From Brachyhypopomus gauderio (taxonomy: Eukaryota > Chordata > Actinopteri > Gymnotiformes > Hypopomidae): a stretch of DNA of 64,000 nucleotides. Positions 62,364 to 64,000 of this stretch are shown here, in pieces. Within the stretch, counting starts at the first letter, position 1; every line of letters begins with the position of its first letter. Position numbers and translations under genes: made by a program. The notes below the pieces were generated by a model that worked only from the letters and a program-made list of their open reading frames with translations, was not told the DNA's origin and ran no database searches. The stretch lies in assembly GCF_052324685.1 (NCBI RefSeq), contig NC_135220.1, positions 12,399,639 through 12,463,638 on the forward strand. Reading direction: 5' to 3'.

Positions 62364-64000
62364 CTAGAAAGGACAAAGCAACTGGGTGTCTGAAAGAGTC
62401 TTTTTGCATTATTACGTGTCATAGTATAGTAATTTCCTATGGGTAAAACAATCTAGATTCAATAAACGTTTGATACTGTCACGATCAGACCGTGAATACA
62501 AGCCCACAGCTGCTTGCAAAACATGTGGGTAAATCCAGCACTTACGTACAGGACAGCTCCCAATACTAAAATGAACGGACCACAAACAGCGGCTTGGCTA
62601 GGGGCTGGACTGTGCCGATAGTGCTGAAACTCCTTTAGCACTACGTCTTACTACTTATATACCTATAGTCACCGTAAATAACACAGCGTAAGAGAGAGGA
62701 GGTTCCATTATAATCATTATATATATATGTGTGTTAGTACGCTTATGTAAGCATCCCCTATTTAGATGTTTAATCTATATAACCATCCATGCACCGGAAC
62801 CTTATTCGCGACAGCTTCCTTGCCACAACTCCTAAAATTACACACGATAAGGCTAAAGCCTTGTTTGGGAGACTTACATTCCGACACAACAATGTTCATT
62901 ACAATGTATAGTGCTAAATAGATATTTAGATACCATTCCCTTTATAATAACTTACAAAGACATTAATGCAACGGCAACATTTAGCCCACTATAAAAATCA
63001 TTAATTTTTGAGTGAATGACCAAACATAAAGGAGTTCTTGGGTAGGTTTCTCCGGGGTGTTGTTTCATTGTTTGCTATAGCTCATAAAATGGAGGCTAGC
63101 CTACGTGTCTGTCATATGTTAATCCATTTTCTATCTAGAAAGGTTACTTACTGAACAGTTATCTTAGAAACTGTACCTCACAAGCAGTCCGCTCCTCTCT
63201 CGTATTCTCCTCATGAAGACGTTTTCTCCTTGTGCTATCATACGCCAGCTACAGCCTGTTGAAAAAACAACCCGTGTGAGATTTTTGGCTACGGCTAGAC
63301 GGAGGTTCCCGAGTGAACGGACCACGGGGGACAATCCCGACATGTTACAGCGTCCGTGGTATTGGGATTAGCACATATCCTACATGATTGGGCCCATTTA
63401 GTTCTCTGCGGGGAGCAGTGGGGATTAAAGTAGAGAACCGCACTTTCCGAGGCCACGGGGAGGAGAATGTTGCTGTGAGGATATAGGGACACGGAAAGTG
63501 TCCTAAAAGTGAACTTTATTCAGGTTATAATACAGTTATAATAGGCGTGGATTGTTAAAATTTATAAGAATGGAAAATTATTAGGATAGTCTTTGTTTAA
63601 AGATGCATAAAAGGACTTCATGAGATGTGACCGGACTTGGGACAACTGCGTGATTCAAGCTACCGTCTTGCTTTTGCCCGTGTTGGTTGTAGCGCTTACG
63701 TGTGCTGAATGACTGTGGAGGGGCGCTACAGGTAGGCCTACGTTTTAACCCTGAACGGTCTCTAATCCAAAAAAGGTGTGAGAAAGTCCAAGAAAAGTGA
63801 TCGAGAAATACATTTCCATTCCCAACAATCTTTATTGTTTTATTGAGCACCATATGTTGTTTCCTGTATCAGTGTATCCCAAACAACTCTGGCGGATTTC
63901 CTCATCTTGGGTATTGGGGTTAGGCCACCCCACTATACAAAGCAACGTGAGCTTTATATCGCTTTGTATAATGGCAGTAAACACTGTAGGCCTATATGAA
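62364..64000. other. Upstream of tmem150c, no gene supported
   Basis: No frame here shows recognisable domains. A minus-strand frame at 63492-63295 contains a CRICANP...CRDC cysteine pair pattern but starts at a non-ATG codon and lacks other support. A short AT repeat is at about 62717-62730. A GTGAG|GTACAG donor-like word on the minus strand near 63170 could mark a first exon of tmem150c, unproven. Confidence 0.4.

Noticed and set aside
63295-63492. Minus-strand frame with CRICANP...CRDC resembling a zinc ribbon
   Set aside because: Non-ATG start, short, no splice support and no further zinc-binding context.

Overview
The window reads as nuclear DNA of a ray-finned (teleost) fish. It holds intron-rich genes with vertebrate-type splice sites, low coding density, many microsatellites and minisatellites, tRNA-derived SINEs, an L2-type LINE remnant and several DNA transposons. 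I cannot fix the species. There is no prokaryotic or viral gene cluster here. Exon models were built by hand from GT/AG splice sites, reading-phase continuity and family resemblance.

Layout. (1) 1-29.5 kb, + strand: cxadr, a tight-junction Ig-domain adhesion protein, with a 13.8 kb first intron full of repeats and a 500-base assembly gap (19621-20120) in the intron where one coding exon is missing. (2) 29.5-37.1 kb: mostly non-genic, with a SINE, a LINE 3' end, a 36-bp minisatellite, a complete PIF/Harbinger-like transposon carrying only a Myb/SANT-type ORF, and one unexplained 79-codon exon-like segment (35440-35676). (3) 37.1-40.5 kb, - strand: a nine-exon methionine adenosyltransferase gene. 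(4) 41.9-43.5 kb, + strand: vamp8, a SNARE. (5) 45-49.3 kb and 50.8-55 kb, both - strand: the tandem paralogues hnrnpd and hnrnpdl, whose internal coding exons 2, 3 and 4 have identical lengths (169, 162, 132 nt). (6) 55.9-58.6 kb, + strand: enoph1 of the methionine salvage pathway. (7) 60.1-62.1 kb, - strand: tmem150c. The last 1.9 kb shows no convincing gene.

Synteny and function. hnrnpd-hnrnpdl-enoph1-tmem150c is the order and orientation of human 4q21, while a MAT gene beside VAMP8 recalls human 2p11 (MAT2A-GGCX-VAMP8-VAMP5-RNF181-TMEM150A). The window therefore joins two human neighbourhoods beside cxadr, which is on human chromosome 21. Two neighbours act on the methionine cycle: MAT makes S-adenosylmethionine and ENOPH1 recycles its methylthioadenosine by-product. 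The two hnRNP genes each keep a non-coding cassette exon after the stop codon (102 and 105 nt) with a nearly identical splice-site context. From stop-to-junction distances, inclusion should trigger nonsense-mediated decay and skipping should not. This is the most interesting functional signal in the window, and it matches known mammalian hnRNP D/DL auto- and cross-regulation rather than being a new system.

Other notable points: the MAT gene has Ser instead of the near-invariant Pro in its GHPDK motif; a 40-bp minisatellite in hnrnpd repeats the adjoining exon's 5' splice site; and a pair of hAT-type MITEs in opposite orientation both have perfect 8-bp target duplications.
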